Positions 1-7,692 of a stretch of DNA of 64,000 bases are shown here, piece by piece; within the stretch, counting starts at the first letter, position 1, and each line of letters opens with the position of its first letter. A model generated the notes under the pieces. That model did not search any database. It was given only the letters and a program-made list of their open reading frames with translations, and had not been told where the DNA came from. A program made the position numbers and the translations under genes. The DNA is from UMGS1696 sp964623635 (GTDB lineage: Bacteria; Bacillota; Clostridia; Oscillospirales; CAG-272), in assembly GCA_964623635.1 (NCBI GenBank), contig CAZUUA010000001.1:1-64000 (forward strand), read 5' to 3'.

Positions 1-264
1 CGGTTGGTATGGAAATGTTTTTTCTTCATGTCCTTTGTACCCCCAACGCCCTGTGTCTTCTAGGTCAGCATCCAATAGATATGTGCTGATTTTGAGAAGA
101 TCATACATATTTTGGGGGTCATTGACAGCATCGGAGGTGGTGCAGGAAGGGAGAAAAATTGCAAGCAGTAATAGGATAAGTATAAGTTTTTTCATAATAA
201 ATAAGCGCAAAGGGAGGTGGTGAAACCTCCCATTATATGGTTGGATTATATATGACCTTTTCAT
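1..264 (-). CDS. Partial lipoprotein of unknown function (cut by window edge)
   Basis: An open frame runs off the left edge. It can start at 264, where GGAGG lies 7 nt upstream, or at an in-frame ATG at 195, where the product begins MKKLILILLLLAIFLPSC, a textbook lipoprotein signal with lipobox LPSC. Starting at 264 adds 23 polar residues before that signal. The 195 start has no good ribosome site; a 7-bp hairpin (212-231, GGGAGGT/ACCTCCC) lies just upstream of it. The mature part visible is about 48 residues, rich in Asp and Tyr, with no domain I recognise. It sits behind a promoter and a terminator-like leader, so expression may be conditional. The next lipoprotein gene (682-1044) has a similar signal peptide but an unrelated body. 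Confidence 0.6.
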   Translation of the reverse strand, partial: MKRSYIIQPYNGRFHHLPLRLFIMKKLILILLLLAIFLPSCTTSDAVNDPQNMYDLLKISTYLLDADLEDTGRWGYKGHEEKTFPYQP

Positions 265-296
265 CTGTATATCCTCCTTTCCTCGAAATTGCCTGT

Positions 297-344
297 AAAA
301 AGCGCATAGCCTCAACTGTAACGTTGTACAGCCAGCCTATGCGC
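297..344 (-). terminator. Terminator-like hairpin in leader (possible attenuator)
   Basis: On the minus strand GCGCATAG (337-344) pairs with CTATGCGC (302-309), an inner CTGTA/TACAG pair extends the structure, and five T follow (297-301). It lies between a good promoter (522-550) and the ribosome site of the lipoprotein starting at 264, with only about 20 nt separating the T run from the GGAGG. That placement is typical of attenuated leaders, though it could simply terminate the short upstream reading frame at 312-440. Confidence 0.6.
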
Positions 345-440
345 CGTGATGAATACGTTTGATCGGATATGGGTGAGCATGACGTGGATAGTTACCGATT
401 TGATAGGATGGCTACACCGCCGAATGTGTCTGCGTACCAT
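312..440 (-). CDS. Candidate 42-residue leader ORF
   Basis: A short frame (ATG at 440, TGA at 312-314) begins MVRRHIRRCS and ends VQRYS. AAAGGGG lies 10 nt upstream of the ATG. Its last codons form the upstream arm and loop of the hairpin at 297-344, so a ribosome on this ORF would cover the hairpin. It is very basic (many Arg and His) and resembles no domain I know. The support is its position between promoter and hairpin and its ribosome site; the ORF could be chance. Confidence 0.35.
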   Translation of the reverse strand: MVRRHIRRCSHPIKSVTIHVMLTHIRSNVFITAHRLAVQRYS

Positions 441-521
441 ATTTGTTCACGCCCCTTTCTACCGATTTTTGTTGAAGTTATAGCCAAGCAGGAGAATGTA
501 CTACCTCTCTTGCTGGACTAT

Positions 522-550
522 AGCATATCATGTTTCACGGCATTTGTCAA
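522..550 (-). promoter_or_regulatory. SigA-type promoter for the 1-264 transcript
   Basis: Minus-strand TTGACA (545-550), 17-bp spacer, TATGCT (522-527). The predicted start near 514 gives a leader of about 250 nt before the lipoprotein start at 264, long enough to hold the short ORF and the terminator-like hairpin. Confidence 0.6.
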
Positions 551-681
551 CTGTTTTGCGAATGGCAAATTGAATGAAAATAGAGAAGTGAAATGGTGGA
601 TAATACACAACAAACTATACACTGAGAATATGAAAAGAAATGCTAATTAACAACATAATTTTATATAGTATATTCCCTATA

Positions 682-1044
682 TCACGCCCCAACCTCCGAT
701 CCACCCCATTCGACTACCGTAAACCCATTTCGTTCCGGTGCATCCAGCTCCTGCGGTACCATGTCACAAAACTCGTCCACACCTTCCCATGCCATAAAGA
801 CTCGTATCAGCGTGTCCGGCTCCGGGGTGGTGGTCAATGTGCCTTTGGAGTCCAGCTGAAGTTGGACATTGACCTCTGTGGCAGTCTTCGGGTACAAATA
901 GATCACGGGCTTGGCGTATTGTACCAGATCATTTGCTGTCTCTTCCTGAAGCTCTTCTTCGTCTTCACACAGTTCTTCGTCGGTGCAGCTGGTACAAAGA
1001 AATGCGGCACATAGGACAAGAAGGATGGAGATCAATTTTTTCAT
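682..1044 (-). CDS. Small lipoprotein with KPVIYLYP motif, probably internally deleted
   Basis: 120 residues. The signal MKKLISILLVLCAAFLC with lipobox CTSC predicts a lipid-anchored surface protein; AAGGAGG precedes the ATG. A Glu-rich linker is followed by AKPVIYLYPKTATEVNVQL, a motif I know from larger uncharacterised Clostridia surface proteins, and the C-terminus GFTVVEWGG matches how those proteins end. In relatives of this kind these two parts are separated by a long middle section; here they are nearly adjacent, so I infer an in-frame internal deletion rather than a compact full-length protein. Function unknown. A TATAAT sits about 100 bp upstream (1147-1152 on the complementary strand) inside a GCTATT/AATAGC dyad, without a convincing -35. 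Confidence 0.7.
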   Translation of the reverse strand: MKKLISILLVLCAAFLCTSCTDEELCEDEEELQEETANDLVQYAKPVIYLYPKTATEVNVQLQLDSKGTLTTTPEPDTLIRVFMAWEGVDEFCDMVPQELDAPERNGFTVVEWGGSEVGA

Positions 1045-1291
1045 GTAACATCCTCCTTGTACTTTTGGGTATTTTGTATGACGATGCAGGATATCGATAC
1101 GTTCTCGTCCACAGGCTAAAAATGACCCTGTTCATGTCACTTTGCTATTATAACCAAAATAGCAACCGTAAAATTAGATATATTGCATAAATCACAAACG
1201 TACAAATGACGAATTGGTACTCTGCGCTCTTTCTGATAAAAAATTGGAAAAAAACTGTGCATTTTCTACAGCTTTACTTTTCCGAAAACCC
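1045..1291. other. AT-rich intergenic region between divergent genes
   Basis: No gene seen. It holds the ribosome site of the minus-strand lipoprotein, a GCTATT...AATAGC dyad (1144-1163) and A/T tracts near 1240-1262 just upstream of the plus-strand promoter at 1292, which could act as an UP element. Confidence 0.5.
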
Positions 1292-1320
1292 TTGACTTCC
1301 CTGGTAAATTGCGTTATAAT
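1292..1320 (+). promoter_or_regulatory. Strong SigA-type promoter
   Basis: TTGACT (1292-1297), 17-bp spacer, TATAAT (1315-1320), preceded by A/T tracts. It drives the carbohydrate-binding surface protein starting at 1410 with a leader of about 80 nt. Confidence 0.8.
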
Positions 1321-1409
1321 ATCCTTGATATATGCACGAGCGCATATATGACATTTTCATACAGAGGTGTTCCGCCGTAACGGAAACCAATTCTGAAAAG
1401 GAGCACATG

Positions 1410-2651
1410 ATGAAGAAAGTACTTTCTCTGGCTCTGGCTTCTCTGTTGACCGTTTCTCTGGCTGCCACCGTTGGCGCTATGGAAGGCAATGATAAGCTGG
1501 GCACTATCCCCTATGTTACCGAAGAGATCGTGATCGATGGTGAAATGGATGCGATCTACGCTACCGGTATGAAGACCAATGTTGGCACAGTATTCAGCAA
1601 TGCCAGCGACGCTACCGCTACCTGCTATCTGGTACACGACGGTGAAAACCTGTATCTGTACGCAGAAGTATTGGATGCTGATATGGTACAGCCCTCTGCC
1701 GATGACCAGGCCTCTCAGCCTTGGGTTACCGACTCTCTGGAGCTGATGATCGATGGTTCCAACAAGGACACCGTTGACGTAGCACAGACCCGTCTGGACT
1801 GGACCGGTTGGGCTACCTGGTACCTGGAAGGTGGTATCGAATCCAAGACTGGTGACGATGCTTATCCGGAAGTGAAGGATTGCGCTGCCGGTGAGATCGA
1901 CGGCGGTTACACCGTTGAAATGGCTCTGAACATGAAGCAGTTCGGCGTTACCCCCGGTACCGATATCGGTCTGCAGTATCAGATCAACGACGTATTCTCC
2001 GATGGCACTGCTCAGGCTAACATCACCATCAATGGCTTTGGCCCCTGGGACAACGCTAACTATCCTGTAGCTACCGTTGCTCCTGTTACCGGCGGCCTGA
2101 TGACCCTGGACGTATTCAACGAAGCTTCTATCGAAGACGATGAATCCACCAACAGCGGCAACCCCATCCAGCTGATGGATGCTTACGGCTGCGGTTACTC
2201 CACCAAGGGCGACCTGGTTATCTTCGACGACGTTGATTTCGGCGCAAACGGTGCTGACTTCATGACCGTACGTTTCGGCTACGGCAACGACAACGGTACT
2301 GTTACCAACGTTGCTCTGATGCTGGACGATCCCGATTCTGATCCCGTTGCTACCATGTCCATCGGTTGGACTGGCGGTTGGGAGATCGCACCCTCCGGTT
2401 ACATTTCCGTTCCTGTTGACATCGAAGGCGGCGTTCATTCTCTGTACTTCAAGTTCCTGGACGAAACCGGTTCTCTGTCTTATGTATACTTCGCAGAAGC
2501 TGATCCGGCTCCTGTTGCTGCTGATGAAGTAGTTGACGCTGCTGCTGCTGGTACCACCACGACTGCTCCCGCTACCTTCGACGCTGCTGTTGTTGCTGCT
2601 GTAGCTGCTGTTCTGTCCGCTGCTGGTTACGCTGTTTCCAAGAAGAGATAA
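1410..2651 (+). CDS. Exported, membrane-anchored carbohydrate-binding protein (CBM9-like)
   Basis: 413 residues. The start at 1410 is preferred over the adjacent ATG at 1407 because AAGGAG lies at a better distance. Residues 1-23 are a Sec signal peptide ending AATVGA. Residues about 33-225 look like the family-9 carbohydrate-binding fold seen in xylanases and surface proteins (VIDGEMDAIY near the start, DGENLYLYAEVLD, and WVTDSLELMIDG). Residues about 238-365 look like a second beta-sandwich, possibly CBM6-like. The C-terminus is an Ala/Thr linker, one hydrophobic helix (about 390-408) and a basic SKKR tail, so the protein should stay in the membrane facing outward. No catalytic domain is visible. 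Codon choice (GCT, GTT, GGT, CTG) and the strong promoter suggest very high expression, unlike most neighbours. Confidence 0.8.
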   Translation: MKKVLSLALASLLTVSLAATVGAMEGNDKLGTIPYVTEEIVIDGEMDAIYATGMKTNVGTVFSNASDATATCYLVHDGENLYLYAEVLDADMVQPSADDQASQPWVTDSLELMIDGSNKDTVDVAQTRLDWTGWATWYLEGGIESKTGDDAYPEVKDCAAGEIDGGYTVEMALNMKQFGVTPGTDIGLQYQINDVFSDGTAQANITINGFGPWDNANYPVATVAPVTGGLMTLDVFNEASIEDDESTNSGNPIQLMDAYGCGYSTKGDLVIFDDVDFGANGADFMTVRFGYGNDNGTVTNVALMLDDPDSDPVATMSIGWTGGWEIAPSGYISVPVDIEGGVHSLYFKFLDETGSLSYVYFAEADPAPVAADEVVDAAAAGTTTTAPATFDAAVVAAVAAVLSAAGYAVSKKR

Positions 2652-2663
2652 GTGAGCAAGGAA

Positions 2664-2799
2664 TTTTATTCGGCATAGGCTGTAAGCGAACCACCTTGCT
2701 CTGAAGAATTTCCCTGACGGAAAATTCTTCCCAAGTTTGGCATAGAGTTGGATTTTATTCGGCGTAGGCTGTAAGATATCCACCGACTCCCGAAGAATT
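2664..2799 (+). repeat. Two-copy non-coding direct repeat
   Basis: A 24-base unit beginning ATTTTATTCGGC and ending GGCTGTAAG occurs at 2664-2687 and 2752-2775 with one mismatch. Similarity continues through a CCACC and a GAAGAATT in each copy, so the repeat period is 88 bp. Between the copies lies a hairpin (GAAGAATTT/AAATTCTTC, about 2703-2730). It is in the 3' region of the surface-protein gene. Confidence 0.7.
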
Positions 2800-2864
2800 G
2801 CATGACAGTTGATACATAGTGTTGGTATCGCACAGGTCAAGGCTGTATTTTCTGTATCTCACAT

Positions 2865-2900
2865 ACACCCGGAGGGTTACGGACTTCCGGGTGTTTTTTT
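2865..2900 (+). terminator. Intrinsic terminator of the surface-protein gene
   Basis: ACACCCGGA pairs with TCCGGGTGT, followed by seven T (2894-2900). Confidence 0.85.
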
Positions 2901-2939
2901 ATACCTTGTCGGTCGTCGGATCCTTTGCCCGCACACAAC

Positions 2940-2978
2940 AAAAGCTCCCGGAAGGGTTTGGACTTCCGAGAGCTTTTT
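2940..2978 (-). terminator. Bidirectional terminator between convergent genes
   Basis: AAAAGCTC-CGGAAG...CTTCCG-GAGCTTTTT. T runs exist on both strands; on the minus strand it ends the SLH protein transcript. Confidence 0.85.
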
Positions 2979-3007
2979 GGCTTTATGCGTATGCGGTTAT
3001 ACGTTCA

Positions 3008-6000
3008 TCAATAGGTCACGGCCTGGTAGACGTTGCCGTCGGCGTCGGTGATCTGGGCGGAGATGGTCAGGCTGCCGATGATGTTCCCGATCGGGGAGTT
3101 GTAGAAATTCTCGATGTTGTACGGGATCGTGTAGTTGACGATCTGTCCCTTGGTCACGGCTTCTGTATGGGTGGAAGCGGAGAGGGTGAAGGTCACCTCA
3201 CCATCCACAGCGGCGATACCCACGAATACCGGGTAACCGTCCACGATCTCCCATCTGGCGCTGGTGAAACCGGTACCGGCTACGGTAGAACCGTCGTCGA
3301 TGGTGTCGTCCCGGTCGTAGCTGGTGGTCAGGTCTACCACAAGCTCCTCATAGCTACCCAGCTGCAGTGCCAGGTACTTGTAGCTGGCGGAGATCGGCAC
3401 GGTGACGGTCTGTCCCTTGGAAACGGAGGCGCTCTTGGTGTAGGTGTCGTACTTGCTGTTGTACATGGTGTAGGACAGGGTGCCGTCCACCTGGATATAC
3501 AGAACTACGTCAACATAATCGGTATAGGTCTTGGATTCGGAGACGGACATGACGGTGAATCCGTTGGCGGTCTGTCCGGCACTGCCATCGGTGCGCAGGG
3601 ATACATATACCGGATAGTATTCGTTGTTCTCACTGTCCACGAACAGCAGCATCATGCCGGGGTAGGTGGAGGTGCTGACGGAATCGAAGGAGATGGAATC
3701 CAGGCTGCCGAAGGTGGCGGTAGAGGAACCCACGTTGCGGTTGTAGCTTGCCCAGAAGTCAGCAATGGATTCGCTGTATGCACTGGTCGCCATGGAGTAG
3801 TAGTAGTACACACGACCGCTGCTCTTGGTCATAAAGGTGATGGTCTTGTCGGTCAGGTTGCAATAGGGAGACAGGGTGAAGCCGGTGTTGGTGGTGTCCT
3901 TGATGTTGATCACCACAGGCTGATAGGATTCGCCGTCGGTATCCTGCAGCATCACCACGATGTACGGATAGGACTGGGCATAGGAAGCATCAAAGACGAA
4001 GGAGCCGTAATTGTTCCGGGTCACAGATACCTTGCCGCGCTTGGCACTGGTGGTGTTGTTGTAGCTGGTCATGAATTCCTTGGCAGACACGCCGCTGTCG
4101 GACTTGGAGAAGTACCAATACACGGTGCCGTTTGCCTGGGGCTTGAAGGAGACTTCGTTGGCGGCAGACACATAAGGATCCACGCTGAAGCCGGTCTCCA
4201 TGTATACCTTCAGCAGGTAGGGAGTCAGCGACTCATTGTTGCTGTCTACGATGCAGAAGACCATGTAGTCGTACTTGTTGGCCAGATTCAGGTCGTACTT
4301 CAGGGTAGCGGCGGTATTCTTGGACACCTTTTCTTTCCCATTGCCGGCTTCCTTCATGTAGTTGGATACGACCTCGTTGGGCGTAGGTAGCTTGTCGTTG
4401 TTGGTGTAGTAGTAGTACATGGTACCATTGGTGTTGGTCTTGTAGGCGATGGTACCCAGGGTCGTGATGGCAGGTTCATCGGTGAAGCCATTGTCACCGG
4501 CCGAGATGATCACGGGTGCGTAGTACTGTCCCTTGCTGTTCTGCATGGCAACCAGCACATACGGATAGTTGTTCAGGCTGCTGGAGCTGAGCGAGATGGT
4601 GCCGTTTTCGTCTGCCCGAACGGAGAGGGAACCACGCAGGGAAGACCCGGCTCTGTCGTAGCCCTTCAGGAAGTCCACGATGTTGATGGTCTCCACAGCT
4701 TCGCTGTAGTAGTAGTATACGGTACCGGCCAGATCAGCCTGGAAGCGGATCTCGCTGCCGTTGAAGTAGGGATCGGTCAGGAAGCCGGAGCCGGTGGCAG
4801 GATTGTTGTCGATCTGTACCGGTGCATAGCTTCTCTGTCCGGAAACCAGCTGTACCACCACATAGTCAAAGCTCTTGACGGAATTGAATTCCTTGGCCTT
4901 TTCCATGTAGGTCGTGTTGGATGCTACGCTGAAGCTGCCGCCGAAGCTGGACATAGCGTACATACTGTTAAATTCGCTGGCTGAGGGAACATAGTCCACA
5001 TTGGTGTAATAGTAGTACACCTGACCGCCGTTGTCGGCCGTGATGTTCAGGTAGTTGTAGGTGTCATCGGCAGACATATAGGGAACGCTGGTGAAGCCGT
5101 TGTCGTCTGCAGAGGAGCCGGAGTACACGGTGCCGCCGAAGTTGGCCGTCAAGCCGTAGCCGATGGTGTATTCGGTGGGGACCATGGTGGTGACCAGGTT
5201 GGAGCCGTTGACGATGGCATTGCCGATGGTACCGTTGCCCCGGAAATCGACCCGGTTGGCGGTGTTGTTCACGGTCAGGGTATCCACGGAGCAACCGGAC
5301 ATCAGGGTCACACTGGCGGTGTCACACAGGGTCAGCGCATGGATCTTGGTCTTGTTGTTCATGCTCAGGTTCACATTGCCACGAACCTCCAGGGTGCCGT
5401 TGATGATGCAGTCGGTAAAGGTCACATCCCCACCGGTGGCACCTTCGGAAATGATCACACGACCGTCCAGGGTCATACCGGACAGGGTCACGCCGCCTTT
5501 GGTGATGACCGCATTGGCAGCAGGAGAGGCAGGATCCTTGCTGTAGGCGCTTTCCTTATAGATAGCACCGGCAGCACGGTACAGGATGGTCAATGCTTCT
5601 GCACGGGTCAGGGTCCCCTTGGGCTTGAAGAGGGTCTTGCCGCCTTCGTTGTACCCGGTGATCAGCCCGGCTTGTACCGCAGTCAGCACCGCATCCTTGT
5701 AGTGGTCGGAGATAGAGCTGTAGTCGGAGAAGGTGGAAGCAGGTGCCTTTTCGCTGCCCAGCAGACCCAGATACCGCACCAGCAGGGTGGTAGCTTCTTC
5801 CCGGGTCAGCTGTCCGTTGGGAGACACGCTGTTGCCATAGTTCAGCAGATAGCCCTGTGCCGCAGCCTTGGCGAAGTAGGGATAGAACCAGTCGGTGCTC
5901 TTGACGTCGCTGTAGCTGATGGTGGTGGTGGCAGTCAGACCAAAGGTCTCGTCCAGCATCTTGATAAATTCCGCACGGGTCACCACGCCGTTGGGCTGGA

Positions 6001-6196
6001 ACTGATAGGTGCCGTCATTCTGCTTGTAGCCGTTGAGAACGTCCTTGCTGACCAGATAATTGATCTGGTCCTTGGCCCAGTGGCTGGATGTGTCGGTGAA
6101 GGTGACGTTTGCCGCACCCACGCCGATGCTGGCCGCTGTGGACAAGATCATGATCCCTGCCAAGGTGGCAGACAGGATCGATTTCCATTGTTTCAT
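3008..6196 (-). CDS. S-layer homology (SLH) cell-surface protein with seven tandem modules
   Basis: 1062 residues. The start is set at 6196, 5 nt after GGAGG; the upstream ATG at 6208 overlaps that site. Residues 1-29 are a signal peptide. Three SLH domains follow (about 32-87, 95-146, 156-213; ITGYNEGG and TRAEALTILYR are typical), which bind pyruvylated secondary cell-wall polymer. Residues about 225-360 are short Thr/Val/Gly repeats suggesting a beta-helix. Seven modules of about 100 residues then begin near 366, 470, 570, 669, 771, 878 and 975, each opening with GF and in the first five carrying VYYYY or a close variant (VYWYF in the fourth). No catalytic motif is visible. It probably forms or decorates the surface layer. 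It has its own promoter and terminator. Confidence 0.85.
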   Translation of the reverse strand: MKQWKSILSATLAGIMILSTAASIGVGAANVTFTDTSSHWAKDQINYLVSKDVLNGYKQNDGTYQFQPNGVVTRAEFIKMLDETFGLTATTTISYSDVKSTDWFYPYFAKAAAQGYLLNYGNSVSPNGQLTREEATTLLVRYLGLLGSEKAPASTFSDYSSISDHYKDAVLTAVQAGLITGYNEGGKTLFKPKGTLTRAEALTILYRAAGAIYKESAYSKDPASPAANAVITKGGVTLSGMTLDGRVIISEGATGGDVTFTDCIINGTLEVRGNVNLSMNNKTKIHALTLCDTASVTLMSGCSVDTLTVNNTANRVDFRGNGTIGNAIVNGSNLVTTMVPTEYTIGYGLTANFGGTVYSGSSADDNGFTSVPYMSADDTYNYLNITADNGGQVYYYYTNVDYVPSASEFNSMYAMSSFGGSFSVASNTTYMEKAKEFNSVKSFDYVVVQLVSGQRSYAPVQIDNNPATGSGFLTDPYFNGSEIRFQADLAGTVYYYYSEAVETINIVDFLKGYDRAGSSLRGSLSVRADENGTISLSSSSLNNYPYVLVAMQNSKGQYYAPVIISAGDNGFTDEPAITTLGTIAYKTNTNGTMYYYYTNNDKLPTPNEVVSNYMKEAGNGKEKVSKNTAATLKYDLNLANKYDYMVFCIVDSNNESLTPYLLKVYMETGFSVDPYVSAANEVSFKPQANGTVYWYFSKSDSGVSAKEFMTSYNNTTSAKRGKVSVTRNNYGSFVFDASYAQSYPYIVVMLQDTDGESYQPVVINIKDTTNTGFTLSPYCNLTDKTITFMTKSSGRVYYYYSMATSAYSESIADFWASYNRNVGSSTATFGSLDSISFDSVSTSTYPGMMLLFVDSENNEYYPVYVSLRTDGSAGQTANGFTVMSVSESKTYTDYVDVVLYIQVDGTLSYTMYNSKYDTYTKSASVSKGQTVTVPISASYKYLALQLGSYEELVVDLTTSYDRDDTIDDGSTVAGTGFTSARWEIVDGYPVFVGIAAVDGEVTFTLSASTHTEAVTKGQIVNYTIPYNIENFYNSPIGNIIGSLTISAQITDADGNVYQAVTY

Positions 6197-6254
6197 ATGT
6201 ACCTCCATACGTAATGATAGTTAGCTGTATGTACCCGATCGGCGGATGACAAGG

Positions 6255-6283
6255 ATCGTACAAAAAGAACTGCGATCGGTCAA
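6255..6283 (-). promoter_or_regulatory. SigA-type promoter of the SLH gene
   Basis: Minus-strand TTGACC (6278-6283), 17-bp spacer, TACGAT (6255-6260), about 60 nt upstream of the SLH start. Confidence 0.6.
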
Positions 6284-6285
6284 GT

Positions 6286-6302
6286 TAACGCATACTGCGT
6301 TA
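6286..6302. promoter_or_regulatory. Candidate operator dyad next to the SLH -35 box
   Basis: TAACGCA-TAC-TGCGTTA, a perfect 7-bp inverted repeat with a 3-bp spacer, starting 2 bp upstream of the -35 hexamer. The position suits an activator or repressor; no specific regulator is assigned. Confidence 0.45.
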
Positions 6303-6521
6303 CCTGGAAAAATAAGACGTACCGGAAAGCCAAAAAGTTCCCGGAAATAGATAGATTTTTTGGAAATCTGAGAAAAATGCGGATGGTATTTTGTGCCAGG
6401 TTTGGGAAGCTGCAGCGCATAGGGAATGCGAGACACTGCAGATGCCACGTGAAATTCTAAAACAAAACATCGAGAGCGTGGTGGTTCGCTTACCTATTCC
6501 GCTTCAAAAAATCCGCGCGCG
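6303..6521. other. Intergenic region with a stem-loop at 6410-6441
   Basis: No gene seen. CTGCAG-CGCAT / ATGCG-AGACA-CTGCAG (6410-6441) forms an 11-bp stem with a one-sided 5-nt bulge and no T run. It lies downstream of tgt and may be its 3' processing or termination structure. Confidence 0.4.
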
Positions 6522-7664
6522 TCAGTCCTGACTTCTTTCTGCCAACAAATTGTGGTACTTCTGGTAGAAGCTTTCGAAGTAGCCGCCGTCCAGTGCGTCC
6601 CGGATCTTCTGCATCAGGTCGTTGTAGAAATACAGATTGTGCAGCACCGCCAGCCGCATACCCAGCATTTCCTTTGCCTTGATCAGGTGCCGGATGTACG
6701 CACGGGAATGCATCCGACAAGCCGGACAGCCGCAGTTTTCGTCGATGGGACGGGGATCGTCAAAGTACTTTTCGTTCAACAGATTCATCTTGCCGTGCCA
6801 GGTGAACAGGTTGCCGTGGCGGGCATTTCGGGAGGGCATGACGCAGTCGAAGAAGTCCACACCACGGTGTACACCTTCCAGAATGTTCTGCGGCGTACCC
6901 ACACCCATCAAATACCGGGGCTTGTCCTTGGGCATATAGGGCTCAACGGCTTCGATGATCCGGTACATTTCCTCGGCTTCTTCTCCGACAGCCAGACCAC
7001 CGATGGCGTATCCCGGCAGGTCGAACTCCCGGATCTGTTCCATGTGCCGGATCCGCAGGTCTGCATAGGTGGAGCCTTGGTTGATGCCGAATAGCATTTG
7101 CTGGGGATTGACCGCATTGCCGCTTTCGTTCAGCCGACGCAGCTCTTCCTTGCACCGCAGCAGCCAACGAACCGTACGGTCACAGGAATTTTTGGTATAG
7201 TTGTATTCGGCGGGGTTTTCGATGCATTCGTCAAAGGCCATGGCAATGGTGGAGCCCAGATGAGACTGGATCTGCATGGACTGCTCCGGTCCCATGAAGA
7301 TGCGCTTGCCGTCGATGTGGGAATTGAAGTACACGCCTTCTTCCTTGATCTTGCGCAGTCTTGCCAAGGAGAACACCTGGAATCCGCCGCTGTCGGTGAG
7401 AATGGGTCCGTTCCAGCCGGTGAAGCCCTGCAGACCACCCATTTTGTCCACCAGCGCATCCCCCGGACGGATGTGCAGATGGTAGGTGTTGGACAGCATG
7501 ACCTGGCAGTTCACCTCTCGCAGATCCTCGGCGGCGATACCACCTTTGATCGCACCACAGGTGGCAACGTTCATGAATACCGGGGTCTCGATGGTGCCGT
7601 GGGGTGTGATGAATCGACCCCGGCGCGCATTCGATTGTTCTTCGGTCTTGATGAGAATAAACAT
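6522..7664 (-). CDS. tgt: tRNA-guanine transglycosylase (queuine tRNA-ribosyltransferase)
   Basis: 380 residues, the normal length. The enzyme exchanges guanine-34 for preQ1 in tRNAs with GUN anticodons, a step of queuosine synthesis. Seen directly: ILTDSGGFQVFS with the Asp near residue 91 that acts in base recognition, the FDCVMPSRNARHG segment with the nucleophilic Asp, the GINQGS loop, and the zinc site CGCPACRMHSRAYIRHL near the C-terminus. It is the last gene of the mutS-mutL-tgt run, 28 bp after mutL. The ribosome site (AAGGAAA) is only moderate. No queuosine synthesis genes are in the window. Confidence 0.96.
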   Translation of the reverse strand: MFILIKTEEQSNARRGRFITPHGTIETPVFMNVATCGAIKGGIAAEDLREVNCQVMLSNTYHLHIRPGDALVDKMGGLQGFTGWNGPILTDSGGFQVFSLARLRKIKEEGVYFNSHIDGKRIFMGPEQSMQIQSHLGSTIAMAFDECIENPAEYNYTKNSCDRTVRWLLRCKEELRRLNESGNAVNPQQMLFGINQGSTYADLRIRHMEQIREFDLPGYAIGGLAVGEEAEEMYRIIEAVEPYMPKDKPRYLMGVGTPQNILEGVHRGVDFFDCVMPSRNARHGNLFTWHGKMNLLNEKYFDDPRPIDENCGCPACRMHSRAYIRHLIKAKEMLGMRLAVLHNLYFYNDLMQKIRDALDGGYFESFYQKYHNLLAERSQD

Positions 7665-7692
7665 AACTTGGTTTCCTTTTTGGATTTTTATT

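Noticed and set aside
369..650. 93-codon plus-strand open frame
   Set aside because: It lies antisense across the minus-strand promoter and leader, has no ribosome site, and its translation shows no domain character.
5339..6214. Long open frame antisense to the SLH gene
   Set aside because: Its translation is Gly/His/Val-rich with no start site; it mirrors codon bias of the real gene. The same applies to long antisense frames over mutS, miaB, the GH36 gene, the binding lipoproteins and the transglutaminase.
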